64,000 bases of DNA from Paraburkholderia sp. IMGN_8. Its GTDB lineage: Bacteria > Pseudomonadota > Gammaproteobacteria > Burkholderiales > Burkholderiaceae. The notes beneath the pieces were generated by a model, which saw nothing but the letters and a program-made list of their open reading frames with translations, did not search any database and was not told the origin of the DNA. The stretch covers positions 3,720,001-3,784,000 of the forward strand of contig NZ_CP150900.1 of NCBI RefSeq assembly GCF_038050405.1, in the 5' to 3' direction. The position numbers and the translations under genes were made by a program. This document shows, piece by piece, positions 45,150 through 53,730 of this stretch (the first letter of the stretch is position 1; each line of letters starts with the position of its first letter).

Positions 45150-46133
45150 ATGCAGCCGGTCTATCAGACACGCAGCGCCGTCGAGATTCGCTGTTGCCGG
45201 AACATTGACGAGCAGGCGATGTTGCTCGACGCATGGAACCAGAGCTATTGCCAGATTTCTCGCGGTGCCTTCGACGGCTCCGTGAGTTCGTTTGCCGCGG
45301 GCGGCGTGCGGGTGCTGGTCGAGCGCCTGAACCGCACGGTTTATCAACGCGGCCAGGTCGCGCCGTCCAGGTTTGCTGTCGGCGTTCCGTTCCAACTCGA
45401 GGGACATGCGTTGCTGTGCGGGCAGACCAGTCATCGCGACGGCTTGCATGTGTTTTCCGGCGATGGCGGTTTCGAGTTTTTATCGCCTGACAAGCACGTC
45501 GTGGTGAATCTGGAGATCGAGCCTGGCGCGATTGGCGATCGGCTGGTGCGATCGCAGCTTGATGAGTTGACGCTGCTGCTGGGCACGAGGCCTGGCGTGC
45601 TGAATGTCGATCCTGTGCGGTTGCAGCGATTTCGCGAGGTACTGAAGCAATTGCTCGACGCGGTGACTGCCACGCCGACTTTGCTTGATGATGCGGGCGT
45701 GGCCGCTGCGTTTGAGAAATCGGTGATATTTGGGCTCGCCGATGCGTTGCAAGGGATGTCTGGTGCTGATCCGCACAGGAATGCTGAGGCGCGTACTGCG
45801 CGGAATTGGCAGCTAGTGCGAGGTGTTCGCGAGTTGGTTGAAGGATCGCCTGATTGCCCACTGTCCGTGGCGGAGCTTTGTGCCCGGTTTCGCGCGAGCC
45901 GGCGCACATTGCAATATGCTTTTGAGGATATTCTTGGGGTGAATCCTTCTGCTTATATTCGAGCTGTTCGGCTCGATCATGTGAGGCGCGAATTGTGTGG
46001 GTCTTCTTCTGTTACTGAGGTCGCTACGCGGTGGGGGTTTTGGCATTTTGGGAATTTCTCCAACGAGTATCGGGGGCAGTTTGGGGAGCTGCCCAGTGAG
46101 ACTTGGCGGCACAGCCGCAATCGAATGGTTTAG
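45150..46133 (+). CDS. AraC-family transcriptional regulator
   Basis: A 327-residue regulator with a C-terminal double HTH (about 225-325): 'LSVAELCARFRASRRTLQYAFEDILGVNPSAYIRAVRLDHVRREL' and 'VTEVATRWGFWHFGNFSNEYRGQFGELPSETWR'. The N-terminal part resembles the sensor of EutR-like regulators. The ATG at 45150 is preceded by GGGAG; the open frame upstream has no such site. It is divergent from the SDR/permease pair and may control it. The last bases of the gene touch the left end of the inverted-repeat element at 46133. Confidence 0.9.
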   Translation: MQPVYQTRSAVEIRCCRNIDEQAMLLDAWNQSYCQISRGAFDGSVSSFAAGGVRVLVERLNRTVYQRGQVAPSRFAVGVPFQLEGHALLCGQTSHRDGLHVFSGDGGFEFLSPDKHVVVNLEIEPGAIGDRLVRSQLDELTLLLGTRPGVLNVDPVRLQRFREVLKQLLDAVTATPTLLDDAGVAAAFEKSVIFGLADALQGMSGADPHRNAEARTARNWQLVRGVRELVEGSPDCPLSVAELCARFRASRRTLQYAFEDILGVNPSAYIRAVRLDHVRRELCGSSSVTEVATRWGFWHFGNFSNEYRGQFGELPSETWRHSRNRMV

Positions 46134-46296
46134 GTTTTTTTTTGCGCGTAGCGGGTGGTTGGGGTGTTTGCCTACGGCGTTGGGGTTTGCTTGAGCTTGG
46201 TTGTCTGCGCGGCGCTTTTTGGCTGTGCTTTTTCGGCGTTGGCCTTTCCTTGATTTGATATTGGTTTATTAGCGTCGCCCCTGTGCGGGGCAGGCA

Positions 46297-46328
46297 CTTA
46301 CTTTCTTTGCCGCCGCAAAGAAAGTAAG
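46297..46328. repeat. Perfect 14-bp hairpin in the left arm
   Basis: CTTACTTTCTTTGC (46297-46310), loop CGCC, then the exact complement (46315-46328). It can form a stable hairpin in DNA or RNA and lies at the same relative place in both arms of the element. Confidence 0.9.
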
Positions 46329-47041
46329 CAAAGAAAGCTTCACACCGCTAACTCTTAAGCGGGTCCCCTGGCTTGGAGGAGGCAGTGGAGCATCTGGAAT
46401 CGGTGTTCTCGCACACTCCGCGCTGGTGACAAGGCAGTCATTCTTCCGGCGGCGCTGCGCGCGCCGTGGCGGTACTTCATAAAAACGCCCTCCATTCTCG
46501 CGTCAGCGTTTCGCTTGACGCTTGCGGCGGCGCTACGCGCGCCGAGCGGTACTTCTCAAACCGATAGCAGATATGCGTTTCCGGCGCCATTCTTCCCGCT
46601 CCGCGCTGCGTGCGTCGCGGAAGGGGCTGCGAGGGAAATCGATGGCTTTGTTCGCGTGGTGGTGGGGCGGTCGGCTTCGCCTCGGCGAGGCGCCCTGGTG
46701 TATGAGTGCGAGCCACCACCCCGCGTGGGACGCTAGCGCGTCGGCGAGGCATGGGGGAGATGAGGGCGAAACACCTCGGGCACCGAGAAAGTGTCGAACG
46801 AAACGCAGCCGCAAGTTACGCTAGCGCAGCAAACACAAGCCGCTACGCCTGAGCAACCGCAGGCACAGAAACCGCCCGGCGGTTTGATGAAGTACCGCTG
46901 CGGCGCGCGCAGCGCCGCCGGAAGTATGACTGCCTTGTCACCAGGGCTGAATGTGCGAGAACGCGGATTCCAGATGCTCCACTGCCTCCTCCAAGCCAGG
47001 GGACCCGCTTAAGAATTGGCGGTGTGAAGCGGCTTTCTTTG

Positions 47042-47073
47042 CTTACTTTCTTTGCGGCGGCAAAGAAAGTAAG
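47042..47073. repeat. Perfect 14-bp hairpin in the right arm
   Basis: The inverted counterpart of the hairpin at 46297-46328: the same two 14-base stem strands with loop GGCG (47056-47059). Confidence 0.9.
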
Positions 47074-47315
47074 TGCCTGCCCCGCACAGGGGCGACGCTA
47101 ATAAACCAATATCAAATCAAGGAAAGGCCAACGCCGAAAAAGCACAGCCAAAAAGCGCCGCGCAGGCAAACAAGCTCAAGCAAACCCAAACGCCGTAGGC
47201 AAACACCCCAACCACCCGCTACGCGCAAAAAAAACCCAAACATCAAAACCAAAACCAGCGCACACTACTCTACTGCTCCCTCGCGGAGCGAAAAAAGCCA
47301 AATTGGGAGTCCATC

Positions 47316-47456
47316 ATGGCAAAAGGTCAACTCCGCAGCAACCGCGAAGCGAAAAAACCCAAACAGGAAAAGAAAGCCAAACCAGCCACTTCGCCCTCAG
47401 GCGCGCCGCCGATCCGCGTAGCACCGAGCACGTCCGCGACGCAAAAGAAGCACTAA
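47316..47456 (+). CDS. Small lysine-rich conserved hypothetical protein, 46 residues
   Basis: A short gene starting 'MAKGQLRSNREAKKPKQEKK' with GGGAG six bases before the ATG. The first half is strongly basic, the second half is Pro/Ser/Thr-rich ('PATSPSGAPPIRVAPS'). I recall near-identical short proteins in many Burkholderiaceae, function unknown; the charge suggests nucleic-acid or ribosome contact. It stands between the inverted-repeat element and the convergent MFS gene. Confidence 0.75.
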   Translation: MAKGQLRSNREAKKPKQEKKAKPATSPSGAPPIRVAPSTSATQKKH

Positions 47457-47465
47457 ACAAAGCAA

Positions 47466-47485
47466 GCCCGCCCCGCAAGGCGGGC
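47466..47485. terminator. Hairpin between convergent genes
   Basis: GCCCGCC-CCGCAA-GGCGGGC, a 7-base GC stem placed between the stop of the small lysine-rich gene (47456) and the stop of the MFS gene (47495). No good T-run follows on either strand, so it is a weak or factor-assisted terminator. Confidence 0.55.
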
Positions 47486-47494
47486 AGCAAATAG

Positions 47495-48991
47495 CTATTT
47501 GGAAATATCCTCCAACGCGACATCGCGCGTCTTGGGCCCAAGCGTAGCGATGGCCACCATCACGATGACCATCGCTCCCGAAATAAACACAAACACTCCG
47601 TTCACCCCGAAGCGGTTCAAACACGCCGCGATCACGAACGCAGAGAACATCGCCGAGATCCGGCTCCACGAATAAACAAACCCCACTGCCCGTGCCCGGA
47701 TGCTGGTCGGAAACAGCTCTGCCTGATAGGCGTGATAGCTGTACGAAATAATATTGCCCGCCAGCACGAGGCACACGCCCAAGCTCACCAGCAACACCGT
47801 CTCGCGCGCCTGGCTGAACAGCAATCCGCACACGACGTTGACCGCCGCCATAGATACGATCACCGTCTTGCGCTCGAAGCGATCGGCAATCAGCAATCCA
47901 AGCAACGGCCCCAACGGCGCAGCAATCGCGATAACACTCGCATACATCAAACTCGTCGTAACGGTAATGCCCTGCTTGATCAACAACGTCGGAATCCAGT
48001 TCGCGAAGCCGTAGTAACCCATCGTCTGAAACACGTGGAAGATGATCAGCATCAGCGTGCGCTTCCGATATGGCGGCACCAGCAGATCGCGAAACGCCGC
48101 ACGCGCACGCACCGGTTCGGGCAACGCCGGCTCCGGCAATCGCCGGCCATATTCGCGTTCGACGCGCGCTTCAAGACGCGTCATCACCGCGTCCGCTTCG
48201 TCGATACGCCCTTTCTGCGCTAGCCAGCGCGGGCTTTCCGGCAGCCCTAAACGAATCCACCACACCACCATGGCGCCGACCACGCCGGTCAGCACGACCA
48301 GACGCCAGCCATCGATCCCGAAGTAGCGATGCGGTACCAGCAAATAGGACAGAAACGCGACAATCGGCACCGCGCAAAAACCGACCGCCTGCGAACATGC
48401 CGACGCACGGCCGCGCACATGCTTCGGCACGAGTTCGGAGATGTACGTGCCGATCGTGACGATCTCCACACCAATACCGATCCCCGCGATGAAACGCCAA
48501 AGATTCAGTCCTGGCGCAGTGTCCTGAAACGCCATGATGATATTGGCCGCGGTGTACCACAGAAGCGACCACGTGAAGATCGCCCGTCGGCCGAAACGGT
48601 CGGCGAGAAAGCCGCACGCCGCCGTGCCGATGAAAAGCCCCGCGAACAACGCGGCGATAAAACTGGCAACGCCGCTGGTGCCGAACAGTCCGTGCGTCGT
48701 CGCAGTCAGAATGCCGCTGCGCACGAGGCCCGGCGCGATGTAACCGGAGAACATCAGGTCGTACAGTTCGAAGAACAACCCGAGACTCAGCAGCATCACC
48801 AGCTTCCAGATCGATCGCGTGGCAGGCAAGCGGTCGAGCCGCGCGGAAATGCGCGCGCCGTCCAGCGCGATCTTGTCGGCTTGCGCGCCAGGCGCGGCGT
48901 CGGCACCGGCCCCTGCACCGGACGGCAAACCGTCAAGCGTACCGGCATCACCCACCGCCGTTGCATACACCGCATGATTCGACGATTTCAT
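47495..48991 (-). CDS. MFS transporter
   Basis: A 498-residue transporter with 12 membrane helices and a 50-residue cytoplasmic leader. 'GFLADRFGRRAIFTWSLLWY' is the MFS loop 2-3 motif; 'WRFIAGIGIGVEIVTIGTYISELVPKHVRGRAS' matches the sugar-porter/organic-acid group (similar to niacin- or aromatic-acid-type carriers). A second 'DRFERKT' is in loop 8-9. It is downstream of, and on the same strand as, the CoA-transferase and lyase genes, separated by the hairpin array at 49005-49197, so it may import the substrate of that pathway. Confidence 0.9.
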   Translation of the reverse strand: MKSSNHAVYATAVGDAGTLDGLPSGAGAGADAAPGAQADKIALDGARISARLDRLPATRSIWKLVMLLSLGLFFELYDLMFSGYIAPGLVRSGILTATTHGLFGTSGVASFIAALFAGLFIGTAACGFLADRFGRRAIFTWSLLWYTAANIIMAFQDTAPGLNLWRFIAGIGIGVEIVTIGTYISELVPKHVRGRASACSQAVGFCAVPIVAFLSYLLVPHRYFGIDGWRLVVLTGVVGAMVVWWIRLGLPESPRWLAQKGRIDEADAVMTRLEARVEREYGRRLPEPALPEPVRARAAFRDLLVPPYRKRTLMLIIFHVFQTMGYYGFANWIPTLLIKQGITVTTSLMYASVIAIAAPLGPLLGLLIADRFERKTVIVSMAAVNVVCGLLFSQARETVLLVSLGVCLVLAGNIISYSYHAYQAELFPTSIRARAVGFVYSWSRISAMFSAFVIAACLNRFGVNGVFVFISGAMVIVMVAIATLGPKTRDVALEDISK

Positions 48992-49004
48992 CGTCTGTCT
49001 CCTT

Positions 49005-49197
49005 TGTCGATCAGAGTTGGCGCTTTAGCGCCTACTCTGATCCCATGCAAAGCTGTCGATCAGAGTTGGCGCTTTAGCGCCTACTCTGATCCCATGCAAA
49101 GCTGTCGATCAGAGTTGGCGCTTTAGCGCTTATGTCGACCGGAGTTAGTGCTCTAGCACTTACTCCGGTCCCATGCTTCGCACTCCGATCCCATGCA
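49005..49197. repeat. Array of 49-base hairpin units
   Basis: Units start at 49005, 49054 and 49103 with an exact 49-base period; the third is cut short and runs into a diverged fourth at 49133. Units one and two each hold a hairpin (49009-49042 and 49058-49091): GATCAGAGT, a T.T mismatch, GGCGC, loop TTTA and the complementary strand. The fourth (49137-49170) keeps the same shape with GACCGGAGT, T.T mismatch, AGTGC, loop TCTA. A further partial unit ends near 49197. The array lies between the MFS start and the CoA-transferase stop. REP-like element or transcript-processing/attenuation site. Confidence 0.9.
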
Positions 49198-49275
49198 AAA
49201 TGGTTGCTGAATTCCGGTCTGACGCCGGACGAGATTGATTGTTTATCCGCGACGCTTTGAACACCCGCCTGCTGC

Positions 49276-50487
49276 TCAAGCGGTTTCGCGCGGCGCCTGA
49301 GCGACACCACCGCCGAGCGCCGCGATCTGCGTTTCGTCGTACCCCAAGCCGCGCAGCACTTCGGCGGTGTGCTCGCCGATCTTCGCGATCGGCTGGCGCG
49401 GTTGCAGGCGTTCGCCATCCATCGAAATCGGCAGCAGCGGCATCGCGGTTTCGCTGCCGTCGTCGAGCGTCAAACGGGCGAGGCCGCCGCTCTGGTTCAG
49501 ATGCGGATCGTCGAACAGTTCTTCGGGTCGCGTAATCGACGCGAACGGAATGTGATCGCGTTCGAACTGCGGCACGAGCGCGGCGCCTTCGAAGGTACTC
49601 AAGGTTTCGCCGAGCGTCTTCAGCAGCCAGTCGCGCGCCAGCACGCGATCGTTGTTGGTCGCGAGAAGCGGGTCGGCCAGCAGATCGGCGCGGCCGAGAA
49701 TCGCGCACAGCGCGCGCCACTGGCCGTCGCCGGTCGCGGCGATGAACATCTGCTCGTCGTTGGCGAGCTTGAACACGTCGTAGACGGCCCATGCGCTGAT
49801 ACGTTCGGGCATCGGCGCGGCAGGCACGCCGGTCGCGGCGAACTGCTGCATGTGTTGCGCGGACAGCAACACGCAGTTTTCGAACAACGCGCTCTGCACT
49901 TCCTTGCCGCGCCCGCTCGTATGGCGTTCGTGCAACGCGGCCAGCACGCCGATCGCGCCGAACATGCCGCCCATGATGTCGTTGACCGAACTGCCCGCGC
50001 GCAACGGGCGTCCCACCGGTCCTGTCATATAGGCGAGGCCGGCCATCATCTGCACGACTTCGTCGAGTGCGAGACGATGTTCGTATGGGCCGTTCAGAAA
50101 GCCCTTGTGCGAGACGTAGATCAGCTTCGGATTGCGTTCGCGCAGCGTCGCGTAATCGAGGCCGAGGCTCGCCATGCGGCCCGGCTTGAAGTTTTCGACG
50201 AACACGTCAGCGGTATCGACGAGCTTATGCAACGCAGCCAGTCCCGCCTCCGTATCGAGGTCGAGCGCGACACTCTTCTTGTTGCGATTGAAGGTGCGAA
50301 AAAAACCCGCGCCGGTGCCGAGCAAACGGCGCGTGCCGTCGCCGCGCGGCGGCTCGACCTTGATCACCTCGGCGCCGAGGTCGCCGAGAATCATCCCGCA
50401 GGTCGGCCCCATCACCATATGCGATAACTCGATAACGCGAATGCCCGCGAGCGGCAACGCGCCCACGCTTTCCTGGGAAGAATTCAT
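49276..50487 (-). CDS. CaiB/BaiF-family (class III) CoA-transferase
   Basis: A 403-residue enzyme that moves CoA from one acyl-CoA to another acid. 'VIELSHMVMGPTCGMILGDLGAEVIKVEPPRGD' is the family N-terminus; Asp170 in 'SSVNDIMGGMFGAIG' corresponds to the catalytic aspartate that forms the acyl anhydride; 'FNRNKKSVALDLDTEAG' is the CoA-binding segment. The start ATG is only three bases after the lyase stop at 50491, so the two genes form an operon. Likely partner acids: a C5-C6 hydroxy-dicarboxylate activated for cleavage by the lyase. Confidence 0.93.
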   Translation of the reverse strand: MNSSQESVGALPLAGIRVIELSHMVMGPTCGMILGDLGAEVIKVEPPRGDGTRRLLGTGAGFFRTFNRNKKSVALDLDTEAGLAALHKLVDTADVFVENFKPGRMASLGLDYATLRERNPKLIYVSHKGFLNGPYEHRLALDEVVQMMAGLAYMTGPVGRPLRAGSSVNDIMGGMFGAIGVLAALHERHTSGRGKEVQSALFENCVLLSAQHMQQFAATGVPAAPMPERISAWAVYDVFKLANDEQMFIAATGDGQWRALCAILGRADLLADPLLATNNDRVLARDWLLKTLGETLSTFEGAALVPQFERDHIPFASITRPEELFDDPHLNQSGGLARLTLDDGSETAMPLLPISMDGERLQPRQPIAKIGEHTAEVLRGLGYDETQIAALGGGVAQAPRETA

Positions 50488-50490
50488 TTG

Positions 50491-51459
50491 CTACACCTGT
50501 GATTCGGAAAATTGAGCGGTGGCGGCGAACTGCCTAGGCAAACCGGCGCGCGCCAGGTAGCCGTATAGCGGTTCGCCGGGCAAGGCGTCGGCGAGCACCG
50601 CGCGCGACGCGATCAGGCGGTCGATGTCGATGCCGGTGTCGTAGCCCATGCTGTCGAGCATGAACACGAGGTCTTCGGTATTGACGTTGCCGGTGGCGCC
50701 AGGCGCATGCGGACAGCCGCCGAGGCCGCCCAGCGATGCGTCGAATTCGCGGATGCCGTGTTGCAGCGCGATCAGCGTGTTGGCGAGGCCGAGCCCGCGG
50801 GTGTCGTGGAAATGCAGCGAGCGCAGTTTGCTGCCGGCAACGCCGCGCACCAGCTCGATGATTTCGCCGACCTGGCGCGGCGTCGCTTCGCCGGTGGTGT
50901 CGCCAAGCGCGATCACATCGGCGCCCGCCTGCAACGCAGCGCGCGCAATCGCGGCGATATCGGCATAAGGCACCGCGCCTTGCAACGTGCAGCCGAACAC
51001 CGTCGATAACCCGGCGATCAATTCGACACGTCGCGTGCTCGCATTTGAGTTAGAGGCAGTGTCGATCAACTCGCGCATCGCAGCGAACGCGTCGATCATC
51101 TCTACAGGCGTCTTGCGCACATTGGCGAGACTATGCGCGGTGCTCACCGAAATCGGTGCGACGATCCGATGCACGCCGGACTCGATCGCGCGTTGTGCGC
51201 CCTTCAGGTTCGGCACCAGCGCCGTCACGATCAGGTCGTCGTAGGTGAGCGCGTGGGCGATCACTTCGTCGGCGTCGGCCATTTGCGGCAACAGCTTCGG
51301 CGGCACGAACGATGCAACTTCCATATGCCGCACGCCGGCGGCATAGGCGGCGTCGATCCAGCGCCGTTTGAACTCGGTGGGCATCGTGCGCGAGATGCTT
51401 TGCAGGCCGTCGCGCATGCCGACTTCGGTCACGACGACGCGCTCATGGGTGTCACTCAT
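50491..51459 (-). CDS. HMG-CoA-lyase family enzyme (hydroxymethylglutaryl-CoA lyase)
   Basis: A 322-residue TIM-barrel carbon-carbon lyase. 'VVVTEVGMRDGLQSISRTMPTEFKRRWIDA' opens the barrel with the metal-binding Asp; 'SLHFHDTRGLGLANTL' supplies the His-x-His; 'GLGGCPHAPGATGNVNTEDLVF' is the HMG-CoA-lyase signature with the catalytic Cys. The ATG at 51459 is chosen because the extra N-terminal frame is unlike the family. The exact substrate could be HMG-CoA or a related citramalyl-type CoA ester; with a CoA-transferase directly downstream the pair can activate and cleave a branched hydroxy acid. Confidence 0.92.
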   Translation of the reverse strand: MSDTHERVVVTEVGMRDGLQSISRTMPTEFKRRWIDAAYAAGVRHMEVASFVPPKLLPQMADADEVIAHALTYDDLIVTALVPNLKGAQRAIESGVHRIVAPISVSTAHSLANVRKTPVEMIDAFAAMRELIDTASNSNASTRRVELIAGLSTVFGCTLQGAVPYADIAAIARAALQAGADVIALGDTTGEATPRQVGEIIELVRGVAGSKLRSLHFHDTRGLGLANTLIALQHGIREFDASLGGLGGCPHAPGATGNVNTEDLVFMLDSMGYDTGIDIDRLIASRAVLADALPGEPLYGYLARAGLPRQFAATAQFSESQV

Positions 51460-51704
51460 GGTCTTGGATTCCGGTCTTGAAACCGCGGTTAAAACCGCTC
51501 TGGAACTGGAAATAAAAAGGCTGAGTGACAGCGTGCCCGCGCAGGGCCGCGCGGCAAAGTCTGCGTTGACGACGCACTCCATCGCCGTTCGCGATGACGG
51601 GCGAGGCAAGCGGGACGGGCGTGCGCCGTCGCGAAGGGGAAACCCTTAAGGGCTTTTCAGAGGGGGCTGAGCAGGACAATCGCGGCCGGAATTCAGGCCG
51701 AAAT

Positions 51705-52598
51705 TCAGGCGCTCTTCAGCAAATGATCGAGCAGATGCGTCGCCGCCAAGGTCAGCGCATGGCGGTCGCGCATACAGATCACAAAGCGTCGCTGCGCCCA
51801 CGCTTCGCGCAGCGGCACGGCCACAATGCCGTATTCGTCGGCGGCGTGTCTCGGCAACGCTTCGCGCGGCAGGATCGCGACGGCGAGGCCCGCCTGGATG
51901 AAACGATAAGCGGCGTCGAAGGTCGACACGTAGGTTCGATAGTTCAGTTCGCTGCCTTTTTCCACGGCAATGCGCTGCATCAGCGCGTTCACCGACGCGT
52001 TCGACGCGAGCCCAAGATGATCGAATGCCAGCGTCTGCTCGAAGCCGATGTCGGTCTCAGCCGCGAGCGCATGATCGCGCGGCACGATCAGCGCGAGGTG
52101 GTCGGAGCGATACGGCAACACGTCGAGACTGCCCATCGGTACCACATCGCGGCAGATGCCGAGATCGGCGACACCTTCTTCCAGACCGCGCACGATCTCC
52201 GCGCTGACGCGCTCTTCGACATCCACGCGAATCTGCGGATTGGCCTTCAGAAACACCGACAACGCTTCGGGCAAGAACTCGACCATCGACGACACGTTCG
52301 CCAACACCCGGACATGGCCGCGCGCACCGGCGGCATATTCGCTGAGTTCGGCTTGCAACCGTTCGTGGCTGCGCATGATCAGACGCGCATGCTTGAGCAG
52401 CGCCTCACCGGCGGCGGTCGCGCGCACGCCGCGCTGACTGCGCGAGAGCAACGCGACATCGACGAGCGCTTCGAGATCGGCAAGCCGCTTGCTGACCGCG
52501 GACGGCGCGATGAACTCGCGTTCGGCCGCGCGGCCAATCGTGCCTTCCTCGCATACCGCGATGAACAGGCGCAACGTCACCTGATCGATTTGCCACAT
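51705..52598 (-). CDS. LysR-family transcriptional regulator
   Basis: A 297-residue LTTR. The N-terminal HTH has 'VTLRLFIAVCEEGTIGRAAEREFIAPSAVSKRLADLEALVDVALLSR'; the rest is the periplasmic-binding-like effector domain ('LGICRDVVPMGSLDVLPYRSDHLALIVP'). It lies 245 bases upstream of the lyase gene on the same strand and is its probable regulator. It is divergent from a LysE-type exporter gene, which it could also control. Confidence 0.93.
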   Translation of the reverse strand: MWQIDQVTLRLFIAVCEEGTIGRAAEREFIAPSAVSKRLADLEALVDVALLSRSQRGVRATAAGEALLKHARLIMRSHERLQAELSEYAAGARGHVRVLANVSSMVEFLPEALSVFLKANPQIRVDVEERVSAEIVRGLEEGVADLGICRDVVPMGSLDVLPYRSDHLALIVPRDHALAAETDIGFEQTLAFDHLGLASNASVNALMQRIAVEKGSELNYRTYVSTFDAAYRFIQAGLAVAILPREALPRHAADEYGIVAVPLREAWAQRRFVICMRDRHALTLAATHLLDHLLKSA

Positions 52599-52857
52599 GA
52601 GCGAACGCGCCTCGGGTGTTTGAAGTAGGAAAATGAAGTGGAAAAATTATGCCTGAGGAAGACCGCGACCGAGCCCATGCCAGGGTATTCACGCCCCACG
52701 CCCGGCACACGCGGAGTTGCGCAGGTTTTCCGCGCACCGTCTTGCTGGAGATTTTCGGTCTGGCTATGCTGAAGCACGCGTGTGGCCTGCGCAACCCAGG
52801 CAAACAAGCGGCGCCGCACGGAATACGACCAGGCAGAACAATTAACCGGGAATCTCC

Positions 52858-53493
52858 ATGTCCACCACCAGCCTCTTCTTCACCGCCGCGGGCGTCGGCC
52901 TCGCAATCGCCGCACCGGTCGGCCCGATGGGCATGCTGTGCATCCGCCGCACACTGACCGGCGGTCCGCGCGCGGGGCTGGCGATCGGCTTCGGCATCGC
53001 CAGCGGCGATGCGTTCTACGGTTTGATCGCGGCGCTCGGGCTGGTCGGCATTTCGCAGTTCATGCTCGCCTACGACCGGCCCTTGCATCTCGCGGCAGGC
53101 CTCTTTCTGCTTTACCTCGGCGTGCGTACGCTGCTGCAAAGGCCCCCCGCCGACGCGCCGAACGGCGACGGCAAGCTCGCGCAGATCGGCCGCGCCGGCG
53201 CACTGCGCGCGTACGCGAGTTCGCTGCTGCTCACGCTCACCAATCCGCAGACCGTCATCATGTTCGCCGCGTTGTTCACGACGTTGGCGCCGCGCGGCGC
53301 GTTTTCATCGAGCATCGCGTTGACGACGGTCAGCGGGGTGTTTTGCGGCTCGATCGCGTGGTGGTGTTTTCTCGTGACCGTGGTGTCGCTCGCGCGTCAC
53401 GCGATCGGCAGCAAGCTGCGGCTCGCGATCGACCGGCTTGTCGGGATCACGCTGGCGGCATTCGGCATCGTCGAAGTTCGCCGTGCGCTTTAG
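52858..53493 (+). CDS. LysE-family translocator
   Basis: A 211-residue inner-membrane exporter of amino acids or related compounds. 'AIAAPVGPMGMLCIRRTLTGGPRAGLAIGFGIASGDAFYG' is the LysE/RhtB family start, and 'LLLTLTNPQTVIMFAALFT' the conserved Asn-Pro helix. Five to six membrane helices. Divergent from the LysR gene. Confidence 0.92.
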   Translation: MSTTSLFFTAAGVGLAIAAPVGPMGMLCIRRTLTGGPRAGLAIGFGIASGDAFYGLIAALGLVGISQFMLAYDRPLHLAAGLFLLYLGVRTLLQRPPADAPNGDGKLAQIGRAGALRAYASSLLLTLTNPQTVIMFAALFTTLAPRGAFSSSIALTTVSGVFCGSIAWWCFLVTVVSLARHAIGSKLRLAIDRLVGITLAAFGIVEVRRAL

Positions 53494-53730
53494 GCGCCGG
53501 AGGTCAGGCAGAGGTCATAGGTCGTGGCGAAAGGCGCGCTTGCCGACTCCACATCAAGGTCCGCCGAAGCCGTGCCAACGGACGGTTTTATACGCAAGTG
53601 CGGCAGTTTTGCGACAATAGCGCCTTTCGCCGCGCCGACCACGCGCCTGCCCATCGACCATCGAAGGCATGCGCGTGCCGGCATTGCCGCTCAACCGACC
53701 CAACCCACCCGACCGTCAGCGGTCTGCTCA

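Larger units (their letters stand above)
46133..47236. repeat. 1.1 kb element with two ~350-base inverted arms
   Basis: The left arm (about 46133-46480) and right arm (about 46887-47236) are inverted copies with very few differences. They include the same poly-A/T outer end next to GCGCGTAGCGGGTGG, the block CCCTGTGCGGGG, a strong hairpin, and an inner end TTCCGGCGGCGC...ACTTCAT. The 400 bases between hold no convincing gene; open frames there on both strands are basic or Gln-rich and have no ribosome-binding site. I recall similar blocks as dispersed repeats in Paraburkholderia genomes. No transposase is encoded, so it would be non-autonomous if mobile. Confidence 0.85.

Noticed and set aside
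46480..46890. Protein-coding genes inside the inverted-repeat element
   Set aside because: Frames on both strands are low-complexity or Arg-rich with no ribosome-binding site; no transposase signature.
49005..49197. CRISPR array
   Set aside because: The units are contiguous at 49 bases with no variable spacers and no cas genes nearby; they are tandem hairpins.
53524..53730. Longer start for the TauE/SafE gene
   Set aside because: The extra 69 codons are hydrophilic with no ribosome-binding site; the ATG at 53731 gives the family length.
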